Origin: Mallotus nudiflorus
Taxonomy: Eukaryota; Streptophyta; Magnoliopsida; Malpighiales; Euphorbiaceae
Length of the DNA stretch: 64,000 nucleotides
Assembly: GCA_947683625.1 (NCBI GenBank)
Contig: CANTUR010000049.1
Span: 3,946,501 to 4,010,500, forward strand
Direction of reading: 5' to 3'
The position numbers and the translations under genes were made by a program. Below the pieces are notes generated by a model. That model was not told the DNA's origin and made no database searches. It saw nothing but the letters and a program-made list of their open reading frames with translations. The number at the start of each line of letters is the position of its first letter. Position 1 is the first letter of the stretch. Below are positions 33,393 to 44,327 of the stretch, one piece after another.

Positions 33393-35376
33393 TGTAAGCA
33401 CCTAATTTTAGGATGCAATTGTGCATAATTATGATGTAAGCCCCTATGATGAAATTTATTCAAAAATTAAACTTGGTTGTTGATTTTCTGGACTTTAGGG
33501 ACTAAATTGCAACATTTTTTTTAGGATTTGATTGCAAATAAGTCAATTTTTCTAGGGTCTTTCGGTAATTAAAAAAATTAGGATTGGCATTGGTGTAATG
33601 CCGATCGGCATTACATAATTTCAACTCGTAAAATCTCATTATTTTAAATTTTCGTGTATTTTTTATCATTTTTTCAGCATTTTGATTGGTTAAAAATTCA
33701 ATTTTATATTTATTATTATATGATGAAAATTTCAACGTGTTTTGAACGCGTAAATAGTTTTCAAAAATCAAAATTTTTATCAGGTTGTTTTTGAAGAGAT
33801 GAGCGTTCCTACAAACTAGGAAAGTCAGTACGCACAAACTCTGCTTTAAAAGAAAAGAGTCTACGTGCGTGAAGGGGGAATTTTTTTCTTTTTGACACAC
33901 AGAGAGATCGAGAGAGACAAACACACATTAAAAATTGACTGCGCAAAAAACCCTAAAAATCTAGATGCTATTGAGAACTCCCTTTCCAATCCAGAATCAA
34001 CAACAATTCAATTTCAATGGTGAAAATCATAGTCTGAGGGGCCATCTCAAAGCATATGCACAACATTCTTTTTTCTTTCTTCTCTTCTCTTCTTGTAATT
34101 TTTTTATTTTTTTTATTTTCGTTATTGTTTTCTTATTTCATTACTAATATAATTTTTTGTGTGTTTTTGTTTGATGCTCGATTGTGGATTAAGGAGAAAA
34201 TAGTCTAATATCCAAGAATTGAACAGAAGATCCATGGAATGCCATGGATGAACCTGTACTATTTTTTCAATAGTTCTTAGGATTTTAATTTTAATTTTGC
34301 ATTTTGGTATCTTGTGTAGTTTATTTTTAATTCATGAGTGTATAATTGTTTAATTTTAATTTTGTACGTAGTTTGTAATAGCCCCAGTAGTGGGAATAGT
34401 GAAAGATTTAAATTTCTGCACTTTAAAATTAATTAGTAATAGGTTTAATCGGGTAAAAATTAATGGTGGCTTTAGTTAATTAGGGTTTGTATGTAATTAA
34501 TTTAGGTTTTTTTAGAAATCATATGTGAATGTATTTTGATTTGATTTTGTGAGTTTTTTAATTTTTTTGGGCCTTTTTTTATATGTTTTTGGGCCCTAAG
34601 CCCACGTTTAGGTCTAACCCATTTAAATAAATAGGCTTAAAAATGGTTTAAGACTTTAAATAATTAAAATCAATTTAGGCCCATTAGGTTAATTAGATTT
34701 TAGGCCCACTTAGTTAATTAAAACTTGTCTAGACTTAGCTCAGCCCACTCAATTTCATTCTTTTAAAATAAATAGACATAGGCCTGCATTTCACTTAAAA
34801 TAAAACCAAGTTAGACTTAGGCTCATTAATTTAAAATTGAATAGACTTAAGCCCATTCCTTAGACAAATTAAAATAAACAGATCTAGGCTCACTAATTAA
34901 TAAAAATGTAGGCCCACTTATAGTCCATTTCTCACTTATAAATAATATGTAGATTTAGCTAACTTATAAAATAAAATTAACATAGTTTAGACATAGGGAA
35001 ATTGCCTTTTTTATGCATTTTTACTTGTAATTTTATTGACTTATTGCCTTTTGGGTTAGATGGATGTTAATTAGGGTTTAATAAAATTGCATGTAATTAG
35101 AGGATGAAATAATCATTTATAAAATTATTCTAAATGATCACAAGAGTAAGAGAAGTTAGTATTCCGTATCTAGAATCTCCTGGTTATGGTGCTAGCTTTC
35201 TTTTAGAGAATCAAGTACCACCTTTTTGATATGTCCCAATTATTACCCTGGGTGGTGACTCCTCATCTCCAGACCATGTCTTTGTGATAGTGGTTAGTGT
35301 GTTCTCTAAGGCCTTGAGCCTAAACAGTGTCGTGGTTGCTAAAATCTTGGACGTGCACTAAACCCCACCGTCCACA
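33393..35376 (+). repeat. Element D 5' LTR
   Basis: Begins TGTAAGCACCTAATTTTAGG and ends CCCCACCGTCCACA, next to the PBS. It contains a perfect 20-bp palindrome at 33595-33614 that is missing from the 3' LTR. Confidence 0.92.
33595..33614. repeat. perfect palindrome in the D 5' LTR
   Basis: GTAATGCCGATCGGCATTAC equals its own reverse complement. The 3' LTR has a short replacement sequence here. Confidence 0.95.
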
Positions 35377-35377
35377 G

Positions 35378-35395
35378 TGGCGACTTCATTGGGGA
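35378..35395 (+). other. primer-binding site of element D
   Basis: TGGCGACTTCATTGGGGA, one base inside the LTR end; same type as in A and I. Confidence 0.88.
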
Positions 35396-35763
35396 TAAGA
35401 GATATTGATTCTACTTGTGTTCTTTAGAATTATTTTATTAATTATTATTTCATTCTTGCATTCATTTTTCATGTCCTTACTAAACCGATGGCGTTGGTTT
35501 ATGATTCCATGATTCCACTACCTTTATGGAGTTGTAGATTTGCTAACCATCACCCTTAGCCTTAACTTGGTTCAAGAGAGATTACCAGGCTCATCTGACC
35601 AGAGTCTGTAACCCAAGTCCCTAAGGAGGGGTAATCTTCTCTCGAGTTGGTAAAGGATGTTGGGCCCCACTTGTTGTAGGAGCTCCACCTATTGCTATAG
35701 CTCCTCCACCTACTACTAACAATGCTGGGGGGAAACCTTCTGCTAGAAATGTGCCTGCTACTA
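35396..35763 (+). other. Element D leader
   Basis: Non-coding; contains TTCCATGATTCCACTAC, AGAGTCTGTAACCCAAGTCC and CTAAGGAGGGGTAATC, which recur in the leaders of A and I. Confidence 0.6.
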
Positions 35764-36989
35764 ATGGGAGAATGGAAGACATATAAAACTACATGGTAGA
35801 AAAGGAAAAAAGAGAATCATTTGAATTGGTTTAAGACCTTGAGTCCAAGCATATGCAAGCACTGACTCAGAAAATTTCCAAGATGGAAGAGCTGATTAGA
35901 GGACAAGGAATAGGATATTCTTTTGACTTTGATGATATGTTGCAAATGGAGGGTGACAAGTACCCTACAAAATTCAAAATGCCTCAATTGCAAAAATTTG
36001 ATGGGAGAGGAGACCCTAGAATTCATTTGAGTCAATACATTATATCCATGAGTACTACTAAAGCACCATTGTCAGTAGTTATTACATTGTTTGTACTGTC
36101 ACTAGAGGAAATGGTTGTAAACTAGTACCATGGCTTAGAAAAGTCTGTTAGGGCTAACTGGAAGGAACTATGTATTACATTCTTGAAACAATATGATTAT
36201 AACACTCGATTGGAAGTGTCTATTAGGGATTTGGAGTTGACTAAGTAAAAACCAAATGAGTCCTTTTCTAATTTCCTCACCAGATTCATGAATAAAGCAT
36301 GACTGATGAAAAATAAATTGGCTAAGAAGGATTAAGTTTGAATGATAGTTCGTAATGTGTTACCTAATTTGGTCGATAGGCTATAGATGATGAATCCCAA
36401 AACCTTTGTTGATTTGTATGATGATGGGTTACAAGCTGAGGAAATTGAGAGTGAGAAAAAGAAAACTGCTGGAGGCACAAGAACTCGAAATGACCCAACT
36501 GGGGGCATACAATAAGGAAGTACTAGTCGAGTTGTAGAGGTGCGTGCAGTTCAGCAACCTAAAAGGTTCTCCAGCTTCAACCAACCACTCTCCAAAGTCC
36601 TAGAGAGGCTAATCCAAAAAGGCCTGCTCCGACCCTTAACCTTTTCCAAACCCTTGAATCCAAATCTCACTGGCTATAATCCAAACAGTTACTACAAGTT
36701 TCATCAAGTAGCTGGCCATTCCACAGATACCTGCATTCGCCTAAAATGCAAAATCCAAAACCTGATAGACTTTAGAAAAATCACTGACCCTAAGAAATCC
36801 AATTCCAACCTAAACACCAGAAATAACCCTTTCCCAGACTACCAAAATGTTCCATTACCAACCACCATGATGATCAACTCAGGGGTTAGCGAAGAAGAAG
36901 TGCTAAGTTTCTTTGAGGACCTCAACCTTATACCCAATGGAGAACCTTTCAGACAGCCACAGAGAGGAGTAGAAGATTTATTGGGCTAG
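35764..36989 (+). pseudogene. Element D gag
   Basis: Reads MQALTQKISKMEELIRGQGI, then TKFKMPQLQKFDGRGDPRIH, NWKELCITFLKQYDYNTRLE, KPNESFSNFLTRFMNKA and NVLPNLVDRL, the retrotransposon gag of Tat elements. The open piece 36540-36989 has GYNPNSYYKFHQVAGHSTDT followed by CIRLKCKIQNLID, the usual knuckle-like segment (first Cys replaced by Tyr), then VSEEEVLSFFEDLNLIPNGE. About eight in-frame stops lie before 36540. Gag would assemble the particle. It ends in a duplicated linker (36964-37240). Confidence 0.85.
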
Positions 36990-37290
36990 TCCTCAGGCAA
37001 GTTTGATTACAGAGTATTTTACTCAAAACCACCCTCTGTTGATATCCCTATTGAATTAATTAAGCCCTCAAGTTAGGAAGATGAGTTTGATGATAAGCTA
37101 GTAAAAGAAGATTCTGAAATTCTCGAGTAGTCACCAAGAGGAGTTGAAGATCTGTTGGACAATCTTCGAGCAAGTTTGATTACAGAGTGTTCTATTCTAA
37201 ACCCGCTTCCACTGACATCCCCATTGAATTGATTATGCTTATAGGATGGGGTGATGAGTTTAAAGAAGATGAATTCTTAACCCTAGAATT
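36964..37290 (+). repeat. direct duplication of about 172 bp in the gag-protease linker
   Basis: AGAGGAGTAGAAGATTTATT (36963) and AGAGGAGTTGAAGATCTGTT (about 37136) both start a segment that continues with CAAGTTTGATTACAGAGT and GACATCCCCATTGAATT-like sequence. The second copy is shifted in frame. Confidence 0.7.
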
Positions 37291-38227
37291 GTCCCAAGAA
37301 GGGGTTGAAGAGCTACTAAGCCAACATATGGAAAAGCTAAGGGAGTTAAAAGGAAAAGAAACATGCACAGTGGAAGTTTGGAAAAACAGGAAAAGAGAAT
37401 GGATTGTTGGGGCTATGGACATCTGGTATGATTCTGATAAAGAAAAATCCACTGGAGTTGAAGTATGGAGTGATACTTCAAATGTGAATCATGTTACTAG
37501 AAGTGGGAGGAATTACCGGGCAAAAGAAAAGCAAAATGAAAGGGAAGAAATAGAAGATGCAGAAGTAAAGGAAGGACAAAAAGAGGATATGATTTTGGAA
37601 CAACTGGAGAAGGCTAAGGCAAACATCAGCATTCAGGAATTACTGATGCATTCAGGTAGCCATAGAAGGGGTCTTATCAAAGCTTTATCGAATATGAACA
37701 TTGAAACAACTGTTACTCCAGAAGCTATGGTGGCAAAGGTTACAAAAAAGAAACATGGGCTGATAACATTCTCAGATGATGACTTTCCTTTGGAGGGAAG
37801 AAACCATAACAAGGCATTATTTATCCCAACTAAAATAAAAAGGAAGAGAACCAACTTTGCAATGGTAGATGATGGTTCAACTATAAATGTATGCCTGCTA
37901 AAAATCCTGCCTAATCTGGGTCTGAAAGAAGATGACTTAACGGTTTCAAACCTCATAATCAGAGCTTATGATGACAGAACTAGGAATGTGGAGGGAACAT
38001 TTTAGGCTTTAGTCAAAATAGGGCCCGTAGGGTCGACTGTTGAATTTACTGTGCTGGACATCCCTATTACCTATGCCTTGTTATTGGGAAGGCCGTGGTT
38101 TCATGCCCTGGGAGGAGTACCTTCAACAGTGTACCAGAAAATAAAATTCCCTCATGAAGGAGATGTCGTGACAATAGAAGTTTGGACTAATGCAGCTGTG
38201 GCAGCTATACTTGATAAACAGAAGTAA
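37187..38227 (+). pseudogene. Element D aspartic protease
   Basis: A long open frame, 37187-38005 (272 codons), is the best preserved coding stretch here. It holds the acidic linker (DIWYDSDKEKSTGVEVWSDT), SDDDFPLEGRNHNKALFIPT and the active-site block FAMVDDGSTINVCLLKILPN (VDDGS in place of D-S/T-G; A has the same DDG, so this may be the family form). After one stop it continues LDIPITYALLLGRPWFHALG and GVPSTVYQKIKFPHEGDVVT, the second protease hallmark intact. It would process Gag-Pol. Confidence 0.85.
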
Positions 38228-38929
38228 GTGTGTGTTTCGCCTGGTTTCCAAGTTGCTGGAATATTTGATGAGATGGATCCCAAGGTTGCAAAAATGATGG
38301 AAAGCATGAATTATCGACCTGGATAAGGCTCGGGAAGAATGAACAAGGAAGTCCTAGGCCCCTAAACATTAAAGCCCAGGACCATATGAAGGGCTTAGGA
38401 TATACTGAGGTAGGATCGACTAGTTAAAGAGCAAAGAACAAGGAGAAAGCAAAAAGAAATAAGCCCTTGGGAAGGATTGGACCATTAAGTGAGAACTTCA
38501 TCAAGCCAAGGTAGGGCAAGTATTATTTGGGCACCAAAGAATCTATTAACGTGGCTGGAAAGGATGTCCTTAGGTTTGAGATCTTCAAAGAGCAGATTGT
38601 GGAAAGCCTAGTAGCCAACAACAAAGAGGAAGTCATGAAGTAAGTAACTGAAAGGACGGGTGATGATGTTGTTGAGGAGTTGCTGTGTCTGCCACCTGAG
38701 GAGGAACCACCCCAGGACTTAGCTACTGTCATTAGTGATAGTTTTATTGATATTTTTTTTGAAGAAACTGATGTAATAACATCCGGTCTTTATATGGACA
38801 AAGATGTTGTTTTTCCTATGGTCAATGATATGAATGCTGGTTTTGCTTACTTATGTGATGTGCATCTTGATAGTTATATGCATTATAATTTTGATCAGTC
38901 ATGCATGTTTGACATTAATTCAATTTAAT
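38228..38929 (+). other. Element D protease-RT spacer
   Basis: Reads PKVAKMMESMNYRPG near the start and later acidic linker peptides in mixed frames (38680-38928). No catalytic domain. Confidence 0.5.
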
Positions 38930-40227
38930 TCATTTAACATGGGCATAAATGATAATCCAAAGAACATTTCTATATCATATGAAGTAACTCCTAAAGAGAG
39001 GAAAAATTATGAGAGAATATTAACAAAAAGAAAGGTAGTATTCGCTTGGACTTATGAAGACATGCTAGGTTTGGATAGGGAAATAGCAGAGCATCACATT
39101 CCAACTCATTCAGAAACCAAGCCGGTTAAATAGAAATTGCACATATTAAGACCAGAATGGACAGAAAAGATAAGGGAGGAAATTGCTAAGCAAATATAGG
39201 CTAACTTCCTAGAAATAGTAGACTACCCTCAATGGCTAGCAAACATAGTACTTATTCTTAAGAAAGATGGAAAAGTATGGATGTGTGTAGATTTTAGGGA
39301 TTTGAACAAAGCCTGTTTAAAAGATGACTTCCCGTTACCTCACATTGATATAATAGTGGATAGTGCTATAGTAAGTGCAATTTATTCTTTTATGGACGGA
39401 TATTTCGGGTACAACTAGATAATGATGGCAGTCATGGACAAGATTAAGACATCTTTCATCACAGAATGGGGGACCTATTGTTACAAGGTGATGTCTTTCA
39501 GACTGAAGATTGCAAGTGCAACTTATTAAAGAGCTGTTACTGCACTTTTCCATAAAATGATGCATAAGGAGGTTGAAGTGTATGTGGATGACCTGATGGT
39601 CAAATTAGAAACAAGAGGAGGACACTTTGAAGCCTTAGACAAGTTCTTAGCCTGAATTGAGAGGTACAACCTGAGATGCAATCCAAAGAAGTACATTTTT
39701 GGGGTTACTTCAGGGAAGCTGTTAAGGCATATAGTGAGCAGCCGAGGAATTAAAGTGGAGTCGGAAAAAGTGAAAGCCATCCAAGAAATGCCGATACCAA
39801 AGACAGAGAAAGAAGAAAGAGGATTCCTTGGCAGGTTACAGTATATTAGTAGGTTTATCGCAAAACTCATTAATATTTATGACCCTATCTTTAAGCTCTT
39901 AATGAAAGATTAGCCAGTACTACTTAAGTAGGAAGTTTATGCCATACGATGAAAAATATGATTTAGTAGAAAAGACATGTCTGATCATGATTTGGGCTAC
40001 GAGGAAATTGAGGCATTATTTTCAATCTTACAGGGTTCAAGCTCTTTCAAGAATAGATCCTCTAAGGTATCTATTTCAAGCATTAGCTTTAATTGGAAAA
40101 ATGTCTCGATGGTTGGTACTTTTAAATTGAATTTGATATGGAGTACATTACTACAAAGGTAATCAAAGGAAGAGCAGTAGCAGAATTCTTAGCTCAGAAT
40201 GCGATCGAAGGTGAAGAGTAGTGCAAT
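38930..40227 (+). pseudogene. Element D reverse transcriptase
   Basis: Domains in order: RKVVFAWTYEDMLGLDREIA; LANIVLILKKDGKVWMCVDF; RDLNKACLKDDFPLPHIDII; FMDGYFGYN*IMMAVMDKIK (stop for Gln); TEWGTYCYKVMSFRLK; HKEVEVYVDDLMVKLETRGG with catalytic YVDD intact (39581-39592); LRCNPKKYIFGVTSGKLLRH; RGFLGRLQYISRFIAKL. Downstream to 40140 is the connection region in shifting frames (ATRKLRHYFQSYRVQ). Most stops sit where relatives have Gln or Trp. RT would copy element RNA into DNA in the particle. Confidence 0.9.
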
Positions 40228-40743
40228 TTGGAGTTTCCAGATGAGAACTTAGTAGTTGTAGAGCATCAGGAGTGGAAACTTTACTTTGATGGAGTTGTAA
40301 ACAACAAAGGAGTTGGATTGGGAGTGATTCTTGGTACACCAAAAGGAGAAACTATACCAATGGCAAAGAAACTGGATTTCAAGGTCACAAACAACATGGC
40401 TGAGTATGAAGCATGTATCTATGGAATCAAGGCGGTTGTGGCAGCTGGAGCAAAAGATTTGTTGGTTTATGGGGATTCAATGTTAGTCATCAATCATGCT
40501 AATGAAGAATGGGAGGTAAAAGAGGAAAAGCTAAAGCCTTATATCTGCTATTTGAAAGCCTTAATGAAGAATTTCACCAAATGTCTTTTTATCCATCTAT
40601 CCAAAGATGATAATCAAATGGTAGATGTACTTGTAACACTCTCTTCAATGTGGGATAGTGCAACTGGGTTAACTATGAAACCTTTAGTGATCATGAAGTC
40701 TAGAGCATCGTCTTATAGGGGTAAGCAGATTATGAATCTTTAA
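40228..40743 (+). pseudogene. Element D RNase H
   Basis: One open frame of 171 codons, uninterrupted. EWKLYFDGVVNNKGVGLGVI holds the first catalytic Asp (YFDG), MAEYEACIYGIKAV the Glu, LLVYGDSMLVINHAN the second Asp (GDS) and SKDDNQMVDVLVTLSS the last Asp region (the usual DALA/DxLA appears as DVLVTL). This is the plant-type gypsy RNase H that removes the RNA strand after reverse transcription. All acidic residues are present, so this domain alone looks intact, but it is translated only as part of a broken pol. Confidence 0.88.
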
Positions 40744-42009
40744 ATGGGGCATGAAGAAAAGCCTTGGTTTTATGATATCCTAAAATTCATTGAAAAAGGA
40801 ATTTATCCAGATGAAGCAGTCTCAAAAGAAAGAAATGCTCTTCGTGTTCTTGCACGTAACTATGTAAGTCATGATGGGATATTATACAAAAGAATGTCGA
40901 ACAGGATGCAGCTCAGGTGTCTCAAAAAGGATGAAGTCGAAAAGGTGATGCAAGAGATTCATGCAGGGGCTTGTGGTTCTCGTATGAATGGGATAATTCC
41001 ATTTAAGAAGATACTCAGACAAGGGTATTACTGGATGACTATGGAAAAGGATTGTATCAGGACAGTAAGACAATGCCATCAGTGTTAGATCCATAGGAAT
41101 CTTAGTCACATGCCTCTAATAGTGTTGAATAATTTATCATCCCCTTGGCCCTTTGCAACATGGGGAATTGATATCATAGGAGAAATAAGACTGATAGCAT
41201 CAAATGGGCATAAATACATAGTGGTGGCAATTGATTACTTTTTGAGATGGGTAGAGGCAGAATCTTTCAACAATCTGAAAGTAAAACAGATGGCACGATT
41301 CGTTGAGAAGAGCCTTATCTACAGATATGGGTTCCACATCATATTGTGATAGATAATGGGGTTCAATTTTAAGCAAAAACAACAAAGTTGTTACAAAAGT
41401 ATGGGATTGAGCACCATAAATCTTCACCTTATCGCCCTCAAGCTAATAGAGCAGTGGAAGTAGCTAATAAAATGTCAAGAAAATCCTTTCTAAGATGGTT
41501 AAGACTTACAAGGATTGTTCTGAATATCTTCATTTGCCTTATGGGGATATAGGACTACAGCTAGAACCACCACAGGCCAAACACCATTCTCATTGGTATA
41601 TGGTTGTGAGGCAGTTTTGCCCATAGAAATTGAGATTAAGTCCTTGAGAGTAGTCATGGAGGCTAAAATAACTGAGAATGAATGGGCGCATAAAAGATAT
41701 GGTCATCTAGTATCTCTAGATGAGAAAAGGATGGATGCTTTATTCCACACTCAGATATATCAAAGAAGGATAGCAAGGGCATTCAATAAGAAGGTTAAGC
41801 TTGGGAAGATCAAAGATAGAGATATGGTGCTAAAATAGTCTAGAGCCATGGTGTTCAATCTGAGAGGTAAATTTAGACCGAATTGGGAAGGACCATACTT
41901 GGTAAAAAATTGGTCCTACCTAAAAGAGCTACTAAGATATCATATCTTGAAGGGAATGAGTTTATGGAACCTGTTAATCTGGATTGCCTCAAGAAGTACT
42001 ACCTATAAA
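40744..42009 (+). pseudogene. Element D integrase
   Basis: 40744-41088 is the N-terminal part: RNALRVLARNYVSHDGILYK, then VMQEIHAGACGSRMNG (zinc-binding His region, second His changed) and CIRTVRQCHQC (Cys pair). The catalytic core follows: TWGIDIIGEIRLIASNGHKY (first Asp), IVVAIDYFLRWVEAES, then after stops IVIDNGVQF with the second Asp (41347-41373), SSPYRPQANRAVEVANK with the Glu, and GQTPFSLVYGCEAVLPIEIE (41574-41633). The C-terminal part has VLK*SRAMVFNLRGKFRPNW and EGPYLVKN. Stops and one or two frameshifts inactivate it. It would insert the DNA copy. Confidence 0.87.
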
Positions 42010-42046
42010 AAATATGAATAAAAGTAGAATAAAAAAAATAAAGTTC

Positions 42047-42270
42047 GCTAGCTGGAAAACCTGAAAAGGCTAGTCAGGCAAAAGTTAGGACATTCCAGCT
42101 GTTTAGAAAACCCGCAAAGGGCTGACAGGCAAAAGTTAGGGAAATAAATAAAAAATAATGGTCCTGCTGATTAGAAAACCCCCAAAGGGCTAGTCAAGTA
42201 AAAATTAGGGAAATAAAACGTGAGCAGAAAATATTCAGTTAGAAAATTTGTAAGGACTAGCTGATAACAG
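42047..42270. repeat. GAAAACCCGCAAAGGGCT repeat, three to four units after integrase
   Basis: Units start near 42047, 42097, 42164 and (degenerate) 42235. Each reads GCTGxTTAGAAAACCCGCAA then AGGGCTAGTCAGGCAAAAGT and TAGGG. The CCC...GGG core can form a short hairpin. Related units at 43065-43112 and 44051-44192. Confidence 0.75.
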
Positions 42271-42488
42271 GAGTTATGTCATGTGATGTATTAAATGTAC
42301 TCATTTTGGCCCTAATTAATAAATGAAATTGAAGTTGAAGTTTTATTAAACTTTGCATATCCTTCTTTATTATAAAGCATAAGTGCTTGAAGGGATAACA
42401 AAACATAAGAAAGCCTAAGACTAGCTCTATGAGACCATTCTATCTAGTGATGTCTTTATTTCTTCCTTTGCAACTCATCATACAAAGT

Positions 42489-42900
42489 TTAAGTTCTCTT
42501 GTACCTAGCAAAGCCTAGTGGTTTTGTCTTTTGGATAACAACCCAAGTTTTGTAATCATCATCAGTAGTAACACCAGCATCTAGGTGTATGTTCCGTTCA
42601 AAGGCTCTACAAGGCCATAAGCTCCTAATCTTATCTAAAGAATCTTGTCTTAAAGGAAAGCCTTCAAAGTCAGTCAGAACAATAACGATGAACTGAGGGT
42701 GACCATATTGACGACAAAAGGCGTAAAGGGGTAAAAAAGGTAGAGAAGTGTAGCCTTGGAATAGGAACATATTGGTCATACAACTCAATAGTCATGAACT
42801 TCAATCTCTACCAAGGGCAGACTCATGTGATCTCAGCATCTGAAATCTTCTTCAACCAGTCAACCCATTGGTCCATAGAACATTTGTCTTTCATTTTTAG
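42489..42900 (-). pseudogene. antisense gene 1 of D, downstream exon (PMD/DUF7745-like)
   Basis: On the minus strand, about 42900 down to 42780 reads MKDKCSMDQWVDWLKKISDA, EIT*VCPW and YDQYVPIPRL; after a frameshift 42788-42489 reads GYTSLPFLPLYAFCRQYGHP, then LTDFEGFPLRQDSLDKIRSL and WPCRAFERNIHLDAG. The order (W..WL, CPWW, Y-VP-L, Y..CRQ.G) is what I know from the C-terminal half of plant-mobile-domain-like (DUF7745-type) proteins found in retrotransposons and genomes. It is separated from exon 1 (43139-43735) by a putative intron containing a (TA)n run. Function unknown. Confidence 0.6.
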
Positions 42901-42978
42901 AGGATGAGATTATAGCTGATGAGGTTGATAAGTCAAAGGACTGAGGGGTACAGTAAGCAAGCTCAGCTTTTCTTGTAA

Positions 42979-42980
<2 letters not shown>

Positions 42981-43045
<65 letters not shown>
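42981..43045. repeat. (AT)n microsatellite
   Basis: About 32 AT units, inside the putative intron of antisense gene 1. Confidence 0.97.
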
Positions 43046-43049
<4 letters not shown>

Positions 43050-43138
43050 AATAAAATAAAAGCCTACTAAGTTGAAAACTCGAAAGGGCGGCTTAGGCAG
43101 TAGTTAAGGCAAAATAAATAAAAGTTTTGGTTGCATAC

Positions 43139-43759
43139 CTGAAGAAGAAGTAAGCTGCATGAAAAACAGTTATGAGTCTTGATACTGTCTAGCCCAATGA
43201 TGGTCTTAGTAAGGATAATTGGCATAGGGTTAGCCCTAAGCTCTACCTCTTCCAAAATACTGACAATGCATTTATCGGCACCACCATGGTGAGAAACTAG
43301 CAAAAACTGAGCATATAAATAGAAAGCAATTGTTCTAGTCCAAGAAGTAGTGTTCTTATCCTGAGTCCCACAAACAGTGATCAAAGAAGAAATATTGATG
43401 GTCCCAGGGTTATGCGTATACATGTAAATATCAGCTGGGGGAAAATCAAAGAATGTAACCAATCTACCAAGAAATTGCATCTCCAAATCAGGAAGGGCTA
43501 TTATAGTAGTTGAGTCTAATGTGCATCCCAAAATAGCAACAAAGTCTTCAATCATTGGACAAAGCTCTTGCCCATTAAACCTGAATACATGGTCCTTAAC
43601 ATCCCAAAAGGTAGCAGTAGCATGGAGGAGATTGTTATCGATAGTCAGGTGTTGAAGAGATTTTAGGGATTTGATGTGGAAAGGTTGAAGCTTATTCCAG
43701 TCATCACCATTGAGACTTTTAAGAAATTTCTTCATTGTTTAGAGAGATGTTTGAGTCAT
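43139..43759 (-). pseudogene. antisense gene 1 of D, first exon (PMD/DUF7745-like)
   Basis: Open from ATG 43735 on the minus strand (an upstream ATG at 43759 opens MTQTSL and stops). It reads MKKFLKSLNGDDWNKLQPFH, then HATATFWDVKDHVFRFNGQE, LCPMIEDFVAILGC and WTRTIAFYLYAQFLL. FWD...F.F...ELCP..EDF..ILG is the hallmark of the plant mobile domain/DUF7745 family. A good splice donor (CTTCAG|GTATGC) ends the exon at 43139; the open frame running on to 43067 would then be intronic. A TATA-like element lies just upstream (43802-43811). It is antisense to the element's own genes. Function unknown; such extra ORFs are known in Tat-lineage elements. Confidence 0.72.
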
Positions 43760-43801
43760 GATGAGGGTATAGAGAATGAAGGAGAATTCCCATTGTATGG
43801 T

Positions 43802-43811
43802 CTTATATAGG
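43802..43811 (-). promoter_or_regulatory. TATA-like box upstream of antisense gene 1
   Basis: The minus strand reads CCTATATAAG about 45-65 bases before the candidate start codons, a plausible spacing for a short 5' UTR. Position and sequence only. Confidence 0.45.
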
Positions 43812-44050
43812 GAAAGAAGATGAGTTCAAGTGGAAAAGGATTCTGCTAGCAAAGAAAGATATGGATAAAGAGATAGAATCTGAGAAGGATTGGGATAAAT
43901 AAATAATTGGGAAGATAATCCATTCTTTTAATTATTTATCTATCCAAGATTATCCATTTTGAAAAAGTATTAAGATAAATGGATGATTAATTAAAAAAGG
44001 ATAATGTTCATTAACTATCTTTTTTAATTAGTTATTTATAAAAAAAAAGG

Positions 44051-44192
44051 CCCCACTAAGTTAAAAACCCGATAGGGCGGCTTAGGCAAAAGTTAAGGCA
44101 AGCCCGCTAAATTGAAAATCCGAAAGTGTGGCTTAGGAAAAAGTTAGGGCAAGCCCGCTAAGTTGAAAACTAGAAAAGGCAGCTTAGGCAAA
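44051..44192. repeat. GCCCGCTAAGTTGAAAAC repeat, three tandem units of about 50 bp
   Basis: Units at 44051-44100, 44101-44151 and 44152-44192, each with CCGCTAAGTTGAAAACCCG then AAAGGGCGGCTTAGGCAAAA. A lone unit sits at 43065-43112. CCCGAAAGGGC and CTAAG/CTTAG give two nested dyads. Same family as 42047-42270. Confidence 0.8.
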
Positions 44193-44327
44193 AAAATCCA
44201 TTAAGATGCAAACACTATTTCAATTCTATCTAACAGTGTTCGAGATAGTATAAGAATAAAAATAGTAGTATAATAGAGAGCAGTCAGATATAGACACGCA
44301 GAAAGTCAAGAATACAAAAACTCTAAA

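Noticed and set aside
33502..33924. 140-codon minus-strand open frame
   Set aside because: Lies wholly in the D 5' LTR; the homologous stretch in the 3' LTR (48523-48753) keeps only part of it. No family resemblance.
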